Notes under the pieces: generated by a model | The model's input: only the letters and a program-made list of their open reading frames with translations | Told to the model about the DNA's origin: nothing | The model's database searches: none | Origin: Pterobdella sp. o SKG-2022 | Lineage: Eukaryota; Annelida; Clitellata; Hirudinida; Piscicolidae | Assembly (NCBI GenBank): GCA_964035795.1 | Contig: OZ038323.1 | Location: 9,790,291-9,854,290 of the forward strand | Direction: 5' to 3' | DNA: 64,000 nucleotides | In this document: positions 36,663 to 49,480 of the stretch, one piece after another | Layout of the letters: each line of letters starts with the position of its first letter | Position numbering within the stretch: position 1 is the stretch's first letter | Program-made: the position numbers and the translations under genes

Positions 36663-39377
36663 ATGGCGGATAGAAAAGAAGGAGCGTTGTTTTGTATATC
36701 ATGTTGGTTCACGAGTGATGACCATAAGAAGTACAGAGAGCACTACTCCAGTGAGTGGCACTGCTTCAATTTAGAACGCAAACGTCAGAGACTACCACAC
36801 GTGACAGAAGAAGTTTTCCAGAAAATTCTTGCTAAATCTCTTGAACAGAAAAGACTATTGGTAATTTTTTTATGATATCCAATTTTCTAGATTATATAGT
36901 TTTTAACACGTTTAAATACAGCAATTTTATTTCGAAAAAATAAGTTTCAAAGTTTATTTTTATTACCTTCATTTGTCTTTAGTTATAATATGTACAAAAC
37001 TTCCATTTCAAAACACCTTTAATATATCAATAAATATAACCATATACTATGAAATTAAATATTCAAACTGAACTAACTCCATTGACCAAAGGAGGCAGAG
37101 TCAGACAAGAGTAGGTCTTGGCACTGTGGAATATGCAGCAAAAGGTTCAAATCCAACAACAGCTACCAAAACCACCTTTCTTCTAAGAAACACCTCGCTC
37201 TGCTGAAAGACTGTGATGATGTTGGTATGAATGGAGAAACTACTAAAAAAAAAATGGGAGAGAATAGTGATGGTGAAGAGGAGGAAGAAGATGAAGAAGA
37301 ATGGACTGAGGAGGATATTCTCGGAGAACCAATACCACCTACTTATTGCTTCTTTTGTAACAAGGTAGTCATTTTAATATATATATATTCATTGTATCAT
37401 ATATACTCAAATAGAAATTTTTATATGATGCTTGAGTTTAATATTAAACCACATCTACATTAAAAAAAATAATCTTTATCTCACATAATATCAACTATAA
37501 TTAAAGATGAAAATTAAACCACCATTAACCACAGAATAACATGGACATAGAGAAGAACTTGAAACACATGAGTGAAAAACACACCTTCTTTTTGCCAGAC
37601 ATTGATTACCTGGTCGATGTGCAAGGCCTTTTGACAGTCCTAGGTGAGTATATATGTTATATCTCTGTAATTTGTTATGTTTAACATTTGTATGCTTCAA
37701 TAGCAATCATACATTATATACTTTTGTGCTTTGGCATCAACAATCAATGTTTTGATTCGTTAAAATGCATCAAAGTTGCTGTTTGATGTTTTCAAAACTT
37801 CAAAATCAAGTAGTTTTTATCTATTCTTTCTTTTTTAAATTAAAAAAAATCATTTTATGTCCTATATAATGTTTTTTATACAAAAGTTAAGAAATAACCC
37901 AATAAATAAATTTAAATAATGTGAATTATATGAAAATTGCAAAACTCTCTTTTAGGTGAAAAGGTGGGCAAGTACCACATATGTTTGTGGTGCAATGATC
38001 GCAGTAAGATGTTCCTCGAAACTAGAGATGTGCAACTGCATATGAATGACAAGGGCCACTGCAAGGTGTGCTTGTGTTTTCATTATTTTTTATTCATTCA
38101 TTTTAAAAAATTAGCAGGCTTGCTAACACAATAATAATTATATATAGATTAGATTTTCACAATAAAATTGTGCAAATCTTCATTTTAAAATGAACGAATA
38201 TTCACATTTAAGGTCTACCATGAGGGAGATGCCTTGCTGGAGTACTCAGACTTCTACGATTACAGAAAAGCCTACCCAGATTACAAAGAAGTAGAGGAAG
38301 GTGATGAGGAGGATGAGCGGCTGACCAAGCCTGAAGCACTAAGTCTTGACCACACTCAACTGCAACTTATTTTGCCCTCTGGTGAATTAATTGAATCTTT
38401 ACCAAGTTATTTATAAAGTTAAATAATTTTTACATAATTTTAAAAAATAATTATTGAGAAGATTAATAAAATTTGTTTAGAAAATTGGAATAAATTATAA
38501 ATGCATCAACGTAATAATGGCTGCAGGAAGCACAGTGGGTCATCGAAGCCTCAATGTGTACTTCAAACAGAAGCTGGACCCGAATAGGCAAGTTCAAACG
38601 TCAAACAACAAGTCTGCACTGCACAACGCCATCATGCACTACAAGAGCATGGGATGGCAAGTCACCAGCTGTGAGTTGTCACTATTTTGATACTGTCATC
38701 TTTTAAGTTTTATGGTGACGTTGTTAGTTGCTGATGTGGTTATGGATCAGCCTTAAAAGCACCTGTTTCATTTGCATACCTCATACTCTCTAGGGGGTCA
38801 ATCCCAGAAAGCTCTTGAGTGTTTAGTTTAAATTAGTTCAGTTATGATCAAGTTAAAATTCCCTTCAACTAACCCTTCGTTAGAGTTAAATGGAAGCTTG
38901 TGCATTCCGTAAATAATAATAATAATCAGTTTTGGTACATCAAGGTACTAAGCTTTTTTCAAGCATTCAAGTGTATACTTAATAATATATATGAAAGATT
39001 TTATAAAATGACAAAATTTCCATTCTGGCTCTTAAATATATCAAAAAAACTAAGTTTTGTGTTGTCTTAAATCTATTTAAAATCTTAGGAGTTCCTTTGA
39101 TGACGATATTCTAGATTACATATTTAGTTTATATCTTTTTTTAGTTTATTCATTCCAACTCTTGTATGTAGCAGTATTTTAGGTGAAATTATTAATAAAC
39201 GTGTTTCTGCGTATGTCGTTTCAATGCTAGTCATCCTTCCAAACAGTACAAAAGGCTGCAGTCAAAGCTCGAGATTTGGCTTATGTGGAACGAAAAAGAA
39301 ATCAGATGTATTTAAAACAAGGAATTAAACATAACGGCCTTCAAAAACATTTTAGGAAACAATACACCGGATGTTGA
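36663..39377 (+). CDS. ZNF622: ZNF622/REI1-type 60S ribosome biogenesis zinc-finger protein, 7 exons
   Basis: REI1-family proteins act on cytoplasmic pre-60S particles, occupying the exit tunnel and helping release the export factor Arx1/EBP1. Exons: 36663-36860, 37092-37364, 37535-37643, 37956-38065, 38213-38381, 38527-38670, 39247-39377; in phase, 377 aa. That is close to yeast REI1 and shorter than human ZNF622. Zinc finger 1 is CISCWFTSDDHKKYREHY with H..EWH. Finger 2 is CGICSKRFKSNNSYQNHL..KKH. An acidic linker (GEEEEEDEEEW) follows. Fingers 3 and 4 are CFFC...NLKHMSEKH and CLWCND...VQLHMNDKGHCK. The REI1 signature LILPSGE and the C-terminal conserved tail (GHRSL, MQYVQR-like AYVERKRNQMYLKQGIKHN) complete it. 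Assignment is secure. Confidence 0.95.
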
Positions 39378-40370
39378 TTTGATAATAAAAATTTTTTATT
39401 TTTTTTTGTTGTTGAGTGCGCAAAATATTGATCGATAAAAAATGTGAATTCATTCAAAAGCCTATTGAAATTTTTTCACTTCTCGAACTATCATCAAATG
39501 TCTATTTTTAATTCTGCAAGTAGATGAGAGTTATAGGAGAATATTAAAGGTAGACGTTATCTGAAACGCGTTTATACAGAAACCCATCAATCAGTCGAAC
39601 GTTGAATCTGTCTATATTGCCCGCGAGTGAGTGAAGAGTAAAAAAAGAACTTCATTAAGAAATAATAACATAATCACAGCCATAAATAGTATACTGGTAG
39701 GGTGGATAAAACATTTTTTAAAAGTGATTTCATTTTAGGAACTGCTTCTGCTTAATAAGGAATTTAGATTTGTACTTTCGAAATTCTAGCGAGTTCAAAA
39801 GAAAGGATTTCATGGCATTAATCATTTCTGAACATTTTGAGAAGATAAAGACAGAATAAATGGTTGCGAATGTTGAAATTCATATTTGAGATAATTTTTA
39901 GATATTTTCAATAATGTCACCGGCTTCTTAACTCTTGTTTTTAAAAATCTCCAAACAAATGTGGAATGTGTTATTGTTTTCACAAAGATGTCTTGCAATA
40001 TTCCATTCCAAGTGACAGTTGGATCATTTATTGAAGCATCTGATATTAAATCAGAACCTTTTAAACATTTTGATGTCACATATAAATAGAAAATTTTAGC
40101 TTATTGAAAGATTAAAATGGATATAAAATCTCAAATAATGGACTTGATTTAAACAATGAATTGCATGAAAACTAAAAGAAATCTTTTAGCTTTGATATTT
40201 TTTTGATGAGGAAGCGAATAATTAAATAAAAGTGCAACAATATTTAAAAATAAGTACAGAACTTTAGAACCGCGCCGAAGATAAAAATTTTAAAATCGAA
40301 GAAATATCCTATATATAAATCAAAAGTCGAGTCTAAGAGTGAGAAATTATTTGAAACATTAGTAAAAACT
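39378..40370. other. Intergenic ZNF622-stomatin, with one unassigned minus-strand ORF
   Basis: Convergent intergenic region. A minus-strand frame at 39822-40079 (85 codons, starting MTSKCLKGSDLISDASIND) has somewhat better composition than background. No splice partner or family could be found, so it is not called as a gene. Confidence 0.4.
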
Positions 40371-43300
40371 TCAGTTTCCAAACGAGCACAAAAATTCGAT
40401 GGGCATGGGGAAGAGAATGGTAGAGTTTTTCTCGGCTGAGATGGTGTTGAGCGTCTGTAAGTACCTCAGTTGCAGAGCCGATGAAGACTCGTTGATGATG
40501 TCTGAGGCGTCTTTCAAGGCCTTTGCCGCCTTGTTTTCACCCTCCGCTGCTATCACCTGCCATTGGTTAGATCTTCCATTAACCACCTCACTTTAATCAG
40601 TCTCACTATTGTTTCATAATTATTTCAAAGTATCATGCTTGGAGAATTTGGGAGTGTCTTATTGGTTATATGCTTTATATATGCACATGTGTATATGCTT
40701 GATATATGTACATATGTATATCTTTAATAATGTGACTTTTTTGAGCTATCACTAAACCCATTAAGCTTGAAATAACTATTAAAAACCGCAACAAAACCTT
40801 AGCTCTGGCTTCTCTAGCTGCTTCTGCTTCTGCGGCCATGGCTCGTTGCAGTTGGATCGGCAGTCGAACGTCTTTGCTGTGGTGTCCATTTCAACATACA
40901 ATTTATAATTTGTGCATATAAATCAGAGGGTAGGTCTTTCTTACTTTAATTCGCTAGTAGACACCAATAAATCTTTAAAATTAGTAGCATAAAGAATTTA
41001 CAAAGTTTTAAAACAATGAAATTTAAAATTTTATTCTAAATTATATTACTGTTTTTGTCATAAAATAGCATTCATCAAAAACTTTGTATAGCTATTTCAA
41101 TATTGAAAAAAATTTTCATAACAAATCATTTATAAATTTGAAAAAAACACAATAATCAGTAAAAACTTTGCAACTCACATCTCCACCCGCTCCACCATGA
41201 TTCCCCAATCCTCCGTTGCCACATCCAGCATCATCTATGGTTAAACCATTGTTTTCAATGCAAAATAGGCATATTTTTTGATGCATGCAGGTTAACATCT
41301 AAAACTACCATAGGACAAGTATTGGAAATGCCATCTATCATATCCGATAAACTTAACATACACAGACACAAACACACAACTCCGCATGTTATTCTACTTA
41401 AACAAAAAAACACACACAAACTCAAAAAAGGCTCACAAAAAAATAAACGTAAACGAAAAAAAAAAGCAGTCATCTTTCCAGCGCATAAACCTGCATTGAA
41501 GATGATATACTCTCTCTCTCTGAGAGGATCCCAGAGAGATTCCTCGTACCTAGAACGTTCCTCAGTGTAGTTTGAGCTAATAACCTTGTAGAGTGATGCG
41601 CGTTTTCAACGTTGGCAACACTCACGGTCGCATTACTTACTCTGTAGTAGACTACTGCGTCTACCGAAACTGTCACGCTGTCCTTGGTCAGAACCTGGGT
41701 GAGGTGGGGTAGGATGTCTTGCTGGTGATGTGAGGATGAGGGTGCAACTGATTCACTGAATAATAAGAATAAAAATAACGTTAAAACAAGAATAAAAATA
41801 ATGTGACTAAAAAAACTCAATAAAAATAGAAATAGCGTAATAATAAAAATTAAAAATAGAAATTAAAAAAGGTTGGCCGGTATAATTGAGTGGGATTAGC
41901 TTGTGTTAATCTGTTTCACTAGCGACATTAAACGTCTCAAACCGAAAAGCTCAAGCATAGATGTTAGAATTGCAAACCAAAAGGTTTCATGAATTTATAT
42001 AGCTCTTAAAAAATTTAAATTTTGTTTTTAAAGTTCACTTTCATTTGCTTCGTGACTCGATTTAATTTTAGGAAATTTAGAATTATGAATTCAAACTTAA
42101 ATACAAAGTCAAAAAATATTTTTAATAAAAATTTAATAATATTTTTATTTATTTGAAAAAAAATTTTTTTATATTAATTCTCATTTTCTTCAAATAATCG
42201 AATTATTATGTCAAGTAAACTGAGAGGGTTTTTTCTAATCCATTTCAAATAAACTTACAAGTACTTTCACAAACAAATATCGACTTGAACTAAAATTTAG
42301 TTTCAAACAAATCGTTAAATTTAAATTAAATTAAAATACAAATAATCAAAACAAAAGCTCACTTTTAAGAAGTTAAAAACCCTAATAACTCCACTAAACT
42401 TCAAAACCCAAGTCAAAATGATCCAAATAAACACTTCCGAGCCTAACCATATTAGACCTCTCTAACCAAAAGCTTTAACACTATAAACACCGTGCTACAA
42501 CAACTTAACGCATTTGACCTCTCATCGCCATCTGACTCTACCTCTTGCGGTGGCACGTCGAATGAAACTGTCCTCAAGTCCACTTTAGTGTAGCTTTCGA
42601 TACATGGTAACACGAAAAAAATGCCTGGGTTTTTGTTGAGGTAATGTTATCGATTGTGATTTAATGCTAATGAGGTGATGTTAGGTGCTAGAGATTTAAG
42701 CTTAAAAAAAGGAATCAACTTTCAAGCTGATAATATTATTTCACATCTTGTGATGTTAGGTGCTAGAGATTTAAGCTTAAAAAAAGGAATCAGCTTTTAA
42801 GCTGATAATATTATTTCACATCTTATAGAATGTTTTATATCCTTAATAATTGACTTCAACTATTTGATATAAACATAATAAGTCTTACGATATTATAACC
42901 ATCAATCCCACATCATCACCTGGTCCCTTTGTTCCCCCTGCCAACAATCTACCAAGTCTAAATATTACCGCTCTCTCGTACTCTTGCACCACCTTTGAGG
43001 TAAGTGTTTTGTGGAATTAGTGTGGGGTTTGAGGTATAATGTCTTTTATATTGGTTTAATTGATTGGCTTTAGTTTTATGGGCTTAATTATCGTGCATAG
43101 ACAGAGACAAAAAATATATATATATAATATAGAAAAAACAAATATATAAAAAAATTCCATAGATGAAAAAATGTGAATAAGAAAAAGATAGAAAAAAATA
43201 GATAAAAAGGCTGTAGACGTGTGTTGATGTACAGGCAGAGTTGAGAGATTGAGAGACATACGACGTTATTTAAATGTGTTAACCATCGTAATATTGGCTA

Positions 43301-45724
43301 TTATGTTATTTGGAGTATTTAATGTATTCAATGTAATTAAGAAACCGAGCTAAAAATAGAAAAGAATAAAATGTATTTATAAAAATTTTTAATCTTTACG
43401 AGGTGAACAATGTCTCTGGTATCTTACTAATATCTTAAGCGCTAAATATATAGACTTTTATTTATTATTTGTAGAATAATTCTTAACTTTTTGGAAATTT
43501 TATAATAGAACGTAATCGAAAAATATTTGATAATTTAGCATTAATATTTTTTATAAAAAATTGATAAGGTAACTTAGCTCCATGCAGTTTGTTATGACAA
43601 CTACAAGCAAACACTTGTCACTTGAGCAGCACGAATCATATATGTTAATAACCTCTAGTGTTAATACTCTTAAACGTTTAAACAAAACCTTTTTCTCGTT
43701 AAAAACTTGTCAAAGAGATTCTCGTTACAATAGTATTGCAAGTAGGATTGCTGTGAGAAGAAAATAATTAAAAACAGTGGATGTAACTAAGAAAAAAATT
43801 AATATTGGCAGCTGTCATGGCAGCACATCAATAAAAGTATATAGACTTTTGGACGTTTTCTTTTATTATAATTAAAATTTTTGAAAGGTTCCGATTTTGA
43901 TCAGTTTCATTTTGAAATGCTTTTTTATTTTGAGTATTTAAGATTTCAAAGACATCTTAATTTACTTGAGTATATATATTTGAGTTTTTGAAGGCTCTGA
44001 AGCACTTTTTGTCATGCATTAATCTCCACAAAACATTTCACCAACAGTTGAATTTTCATATATCTATATATTTATATAGTAAAAATACATCTCTTTATAT
44101 AATTTAGAATCAAAATATTTTTCTTAAATTTTTTTCAGAAATCTTTATTCCGATTCCACCATGTATAAGACTTAAACAAACAGTTTCTCAAATTAAAAAC
44201 TCATCGAAAAAAAGCACCAATGCCTGATATCAAACACTTGATAATGTAAATTAGGTTTACGCAAAGCTTTGTACATTTTTTGCAAACAAATTTTCAGTTT
44301 TGTAGTTACTAATACTTTTAGTGATAGGTTTGTTCTCATCAAAACAATAGCACCCAATCCAAGACAGCAAAGTTGACAAGACAACACTTTCCAATCAAAC
44401 CTTCCAAGTGCTTTGAGTTCAAGAAAATTATTTCCTGATGCCCAATCACATAAACCATCTATCCTCTAGTTTGTAATCCTAAACCAGTGATTTTTTGAAT
44501 TTTTTTACACCAAAAAGAAGACAAAAAGTAGTTGAAGAAACCTTATATCTTCACAAGTAGTAGTAGCGCACTTTAATGGTTCAATCAGAAAAGCACAGGT
44601 CGGTGAGTGTTGAAGAAACATACGTTCTTTTAAGAGCGCTTCATTAGATTTACAATTTATCTTGTCTTCGCTCATTGCTTTTTGCAGTCTTTTTATTGCT
44701 TGTGATAAAAGTTTATTTTTAGATGGTTTTCATTGAATATTTAATTTATATATGTATATATATATATATATAAATTAAATATTTAATGAAAACCATCTAT
44801 ATATATATATATATATATATTTAGTTTACTTTGAGTTTCTTAGTATTAAACGAATTCTGTGTATATTAGCTTAGTAAACAATATGAGAACTATTGTAATA
44901 ATCTCGCCGTTATCAATAAGGAACTTCCAAGCAGATCTCGGTACTACCCATAATACCCTAGGATTCTCTTATTTCTATATACATAACTCGTCTAATCTTT
45001 CCCCCCATTGGTTTGAGTGAGGGGGGGGGCGTGATTGGCCCTTTAATATTGGAGAACTTTGAAAAGCGTTTAATCAGCGTAGATTTTGATATATGAGATG
45101 AATTTTGTAATTAAGTATATAAAGAAAAAACTTTTATAAATTTAATTTATTTTTAAAAATAAAACTTTATAAAAAATATACAAAAGAAATTTTTTTTTTG
45201 CAAAAACACGGAGTTAATGAAGGAAGTGGAGAATTAGTCAGAACAGATGTTTTGCTCCCATATGCAATATCACTTCCGCTTAAAAGTGGATTCGATAAAA
45301 ATATTTTTTTAAAAGTAATCATGAATTAATTATGATGGGACTTTAATTTTGATGCTTTTTATTGCACAAATGAGCAATGAATTTCAATTAATGATAGTTA
45401 ATTGGTCCATCTTTGAGAACATATTGAGAAATTAGATTTAAAATTTTTTATTTCATGCAACAAATCTCAATTTGATCAGTTTTAAACGGCCATTTCCAAA
45501 ATTCTGAAAGCTAAAAAAATCGAAACATTTTAAAACGCACAAAATCTATATAATAAAAAAAATAAAACGATATAATTTATAATATAATGATATAATGTTA
45601 AAATCAACACAAACAACCTTCAGACACACACACATGGAACAAGGAAAGGCTAAGGCCACCAGCAACCATGACAACAATGTTAACGCCCATGCGCATAACC
45701 CCATGCCTGAATCCGATGTGTTCG
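40371..45724 (-). CDS. Stomatin-family (SPFH/PHB) membrane protein, 7 exons seen; N-terminus incomplete
   Basis: Stomatins are cholesterol-binding, oligomeric inner-leaflet proteins that regulate ion channels; this class includes STOM, STOML3 and nematode MEC-2. Exons (minus): 45724-45618, 42992-42920, 42624-42542, 41694-41491, 41234-41179, 40876-40798, 40556-40371; all join in phase (about 262 codons). The hydrophobic hairpin [20 protein letters not shown] is on the first exon found. It is followed by [46 protein letters not shown], the PHB core [57 protein letters not shown], the coiled segment [17 protein letters not shown], and [17 protein letters not shown]. The first exon begins in mid-codon, so at least one more 5' exon lies beyond 45724 and was not found. 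The intron 45617-42993 contains a 75-bp tandem duplication's neighbourhood and a hairpin. Confidence 0.93.
42675..42824. repeat. Tandem duplication, 2 x 75 bp
   Basis: Copies 42675-42749 and 42750-42824 both read GTGATGTTAGGTGCTAGAGA... to ...ATATTATTTCACATCTT and differ at only two or three positions (CAACTTTC against CAGCTTTT). They lie in the stomatin-gene intron between exons 42624 and 42920. Each copy also holds a small inverted pair, AAGCTTAAA against TTTAAGCT. Confidence 0.9.
44721..44798. repeat. Inverted repeat around a TA tract (hairpin)
   Basis: 44721-44748 (AGATGGTTTTCATTGAATAT...) and 44771-44798 are reverse complements with one mismatch over 28 nt. The loop is a TA-dinucleotide tract, and a further (TA)n run continues to about 44820. 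It lies in the first seen intron of the stomatin gene. Foldback element or hairpin by origin. Confidence 0.85.
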
Positions 45725-46700
45725 CTGCGGTGGTGAGTGGTGTGATGGGTGGCGGTGTGGTGTGGTACAGTATAGTGTGATACGGTGTGGTACAGTATAG
45801 TGTGATACAGTGTGGTACAATATATGTGATACGGTGTGGTGTGGGTCGTGGTGTTTTAGTGGGTGAGGTGTGGTGGTGTGGTGCGTTGGTGGGTGAGATG
45901 TGGTGGTGTGAGGATTGTTGGTGATAGTGTTGCGAAGTGGTGGTGTTGTTGGTGATGAATTCAGTTGAGCTTGCTGAGACGGTTTTGGTAGTGTTTGTGT
46001 GTGAGACTGTTCTGCTAGGATGTCCATAAATTTTGGTGGTGTGTGGTTTTGGTAGGATATATGCGAGATGAATGGTGGTGGTAGTGTTATATGAAGGTTG
46101 CGTACTTTGGGTTAGTGAGGAGATGCTGGTGGTGTAGTGACAATAATGGTGTGGTGATAATGATCTTTGTTAACTATAGTGGTTAACTGATGATGATATA
46201 ACAGAGATCTTGAGAGCAGAGAAGTTATGATAATAGTGACAGTGATGAATGGCATTGGTGGAGATAGAAGTATAAATAACTTCATGAGATTAGCATGGGT
46301 GGTGGTTGTGACGATGGTGAAGGTCTGGTTATAAAGGACGTAGGGTTGCTTCATAAAAGCTAACAATAGTTTTGAATAGGTTTTTTAAAGATAATGGAGC
46401 TAGTGATGATGGGAGCTATTAAAATAAGGGTTTTTTAATGAAGGCAATTCTAACGGTGTGTGGTAGTCTATAAAGGGTTGGTGAGGGTTGGGAATGTTGG
46501 TGGCTGGGGGAGACGTTGGTGGCTGAAAGGGATGTGGGTGGCTGGGGAGATGTTGGATGCTGGTGGCTGAAAGGAATGTTAGTAGTTGGTTGCGGTGAGA
46601 TGAGGTTGGTGGTTGTTGTGTGAGAGTAGTGATAAATTAGTGATGGGGGAAGTGGAAAAGTGCTAGTTGGAGACTGATGGAGGTGGTGAATGTTAAAGGA
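45725..46700. repeat. Strand-asymmetric G/T-rich low-complexity tract
   Basis: The plus strand is dominated by degenerate TGGTG, GTGTGGT and GGTGATG motifs for about 950 bp, for example GTGGTGTGGTACAGTATAGT repeated near 45755-45830. Translated frames on both strands (His/Thr/Pro-rich on minus) follow from this composition and are not genes. It begins directly upstream of the stomatin membrane exon. Confidence 0.8.
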
Positions 46701-47372
46701 GATTTTGGTGCAAAAAATTATGGCAGGGCGTGGTTTTTGATGGTTATAATAGGAAGAGGTTGTCTGTGTAATAAAGTTTGTGATAATACGATGATGATGA
46801 TGGTGTTGAGAATGGTGATGAGAGTAATGATGATAATGATGATGAGAAAGAAGAAGACGATGCTGACAATGATGGAAAAATATTTGATTGAACTATCTAA
46901 TATATTCAATTCAATATTAAAACCCGCCCCAACATTGATTAGAATTGAACAAAAAATAAACGCAAAAATGTTTCAAAAAGACGAAATAACAGCGTATCAC
47001 TGTTGTGGGTAGTGTAAGGTGGAAACAAAAAAATAAAAAGGTTTCCTTATTGATTGATGTCTTTGCAAAGAAAATCTATGACTGCTAATAAAAGCAGGAT
47101 ACCTAAGGGTGTGTGTGTGTACAGGGAGGGGGATTGATACAATTATAGAGCATTCTCTTAGTTATAAAACTACGTTTTTGGATATTAATAATAATAGAAA
47201 TAATAACAAGAACATAAATAATATTAATAATAAAAACATAAATAATAATAATAATAAAAATAATAAAAAAAAACAAAATAAAATCTATTTGAATGCTTGG
47301 GAAGATTGTTTGGTTTGAAAATAATAGTTTAATTCCTAATATAAGGCGAGTGTATGTAGTGTCTGTATGATT

Positions 47373-47403
<31 letters not shown>

Positions 47404-47580
47404 CACTCAGTATATTCTAGAAAAGTTTCCGTTAATTGTCAAATCACAAAAAAATGGAGATTTTATGAATTGAAGCTCCAGCAACAACGTGTATTTTGTA
47501 GAAAAACAAAACAATATTGAACTTACATAAAATTAAAACACGAAAAATTGAATACTTTTTTTTGTATCCACACCACATAT
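46701..47580. repeat. Simple-repeat cluster: GATGAT, AAT and GT tracts
   Basis: Contains (GATGAT)-type sequence at about 46785-46860, AAT/AAC trinucleotide sequence at about 47185-47275 and a (GT)n run at about 47377-47402. No gene recognised. Confidence 0.75.
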
Positions 47581-47877
47581 GATATGAGTACTTCACACAC
47601 CACATGTGATATGAGTACTTCACACACCACATGTGATATGAGTACTTCACACACCACATGTGATATGAGTACTTCACACACCACATGTAATATGAGTACT
47701 TCACACACCACATGTGATATGAGTACTTCACACACCACATGTAATATGAGTACTTCACACACCACATGTGATATGAGTACTTCACACACCACATGTAATA
47801 TGAGTACTTCACACACCACATGTGATATGAGTACTTCACACACCACATGTAATATGAGTACTTCACACACCACATGT
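47581..47877. repeat. 27-bp minisatellite, 11 units
   Basis: Unit GATATGAGTACTTCACACAC+CACATGT, 27 bp, repeated 11 times head to tail with near-perfect identity. The first four units start GAT; from the fifth on they alternate AAT and GAT, giving a 54-bp dimer register. Because 27 is a multiple of three and the unit lacks stops in several frames, long open frames appear on both strands. These are repeat products and are not supported as proteins. Confidence 0.95.
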
Positions 47878-49480
47878 GATATAAACATCTTCAACCCTAA
47901 CTCTAAAGCCTTCTTCTCATCAATTTACTTCATATCTCACTTAAAAGCTAACACTGATGTAACATTTTCTTTAAAAATTGCTTCAAAAGCAATAATGATT
48001 TCTTAATTAGTAATATACAAACAAAATTACACAAATAAATAAATAAAAAAAATCAATTGCACAAACAAACACCCAAACAATCAAAAATACATTCAAACAA
48101 ACGCACAAACAAGCAAAAAAAACAAACACCCACTCACATGAATACATAACTACACATAAACAGATCCATTGATCAACATGAATTTATGTTGGCATGTTGA
48201 TGTATTGGGGTTTTCCAAGAAGAAACTCCAAGCATACATCTTGAGGCATGCTGCATGGAGAATTCATTTCCGGTGTGGCGATATAATACAATACATAAAA
48301 TGGGTATAATACAAAAACACGATTTAAATGTGATACAAAGTACAATGGGATGTAATACAAGTACACAATGGTTAGATGCTACAACAATTAAATAGAAATA
48401 TAAGAAAAAATGTTATAAAAATAAAAGTTTAAGTAAAAAAAAAATAAAATTGAAATACAACGGTAATAAATATAAAAAATACAACAAAAAAAATACAGTG
48501 GAAATAAAGTCCAACATGAAACAAACAATACAGTAGCTTTTATTATGAAGGCAATGCATTGTGGTACGACGAAGCACATTAAAAGGGCATAAAAAGAAAT
48601 AACATGAGATACCCCAGAAACATGTAATGACACACTAGTCTGCGATGCACAAGACAGTTTAAAACAGTTTTTAAATTTCTGCATTGCTTTGTGTTAGCTG
48701 ATGATGATGATGGTGAGGATGGTGGTTGTGATGAAGGTGATGATGATGATAAGAAAGAGTATTGAAATCTTAGTATATGCATAACAAAGATTAGTTTGTG
48801 TTTTTAATAAATTACATGCATTAAAATCTATTTTATTGCTCTGTTATTCAGATACTTCAAGTCAATAATTCACAATGGTTCACATTATATTATATAAGCT
48901 ATTGTGCTCAACAAAGCTACATTGCTTCATTGCATCTGCAATGGAGATTTATACAGGAATTAAAACCAATGAGAACTTGCGCAAATTAAAGTCAACCTAA
49001 TTGATATAAAGCATTAAACGGGTGTATGTTTAAAAGTGAATTTATATTATTAGAAGAATTGAATTGTGTCTGAGATTTATATGAAGAATTTTAACACTTG
49101 TTTGAACCAAATTTTAATCAAATTTTTGAGCAAAAAAATAATTAAAAACTCTAATCGTATGATTGAAAAAGAAAAATCGTGAAGCTTTTAATATTTATTT
49201 GTTAAATTCGAAGATTTAATCAGCGTTTAGTTGAACCGATAAGCATTTAATGGCGGCCCAGAAAACAGTTCCACCCTTGAAAATTTAACCAGTCAATAAT
49301 GAACTACTATTGAATCGGTCAATCTCCCATTAAAACTACGGAGGAGATCCTTGAAATAAATCTCAGTACAGTAACTGATGAGAGAGACACAGATGGTACG
49401 GGTATTTTGCTCTTTCATAATTGAACTATGGATAACAGGTAATCTATGAACAACGTTAGTGTTTTTAAAAATTATCTTTT
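47878..49480. other. AT-rich region with weak exon-like islands
   Basis: Mostly low-complexity. Islands of balanced composition occur at about 48145-48290, 48600-48630 and 49350-49430. Each has an exon-like reading with a plausible acceptor, but strand and family could not be settled (see findings). Confidence 0.4.

Noticed and set aside
39822..40079. 85-codon minus-strand ORF
   Set aside because: No homology recognised, no splice context and no partner exon; kept only as a note in the intergenic entry.
45595..45780. Plus-strand first exon ([11 protein letters not shown]...) with a GTGAGT donor
   Set aside because: The opposite strand of the same segment encodes the stomatin hydrophobic hairpin and joins the next stomatin exon in phase, which is far stronger evidence.
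45680..46366. His/Thr/Pro-rich minus-strand proteins
   Set aside because: They arise from the strand-asymmetric G/T-rich tract.
47444..48006. Repeat proteins encoded by long open frames on both strands
   Set aside because: They are translations of the 27-bp minisatellite; no codon bias, no start context and no homology.
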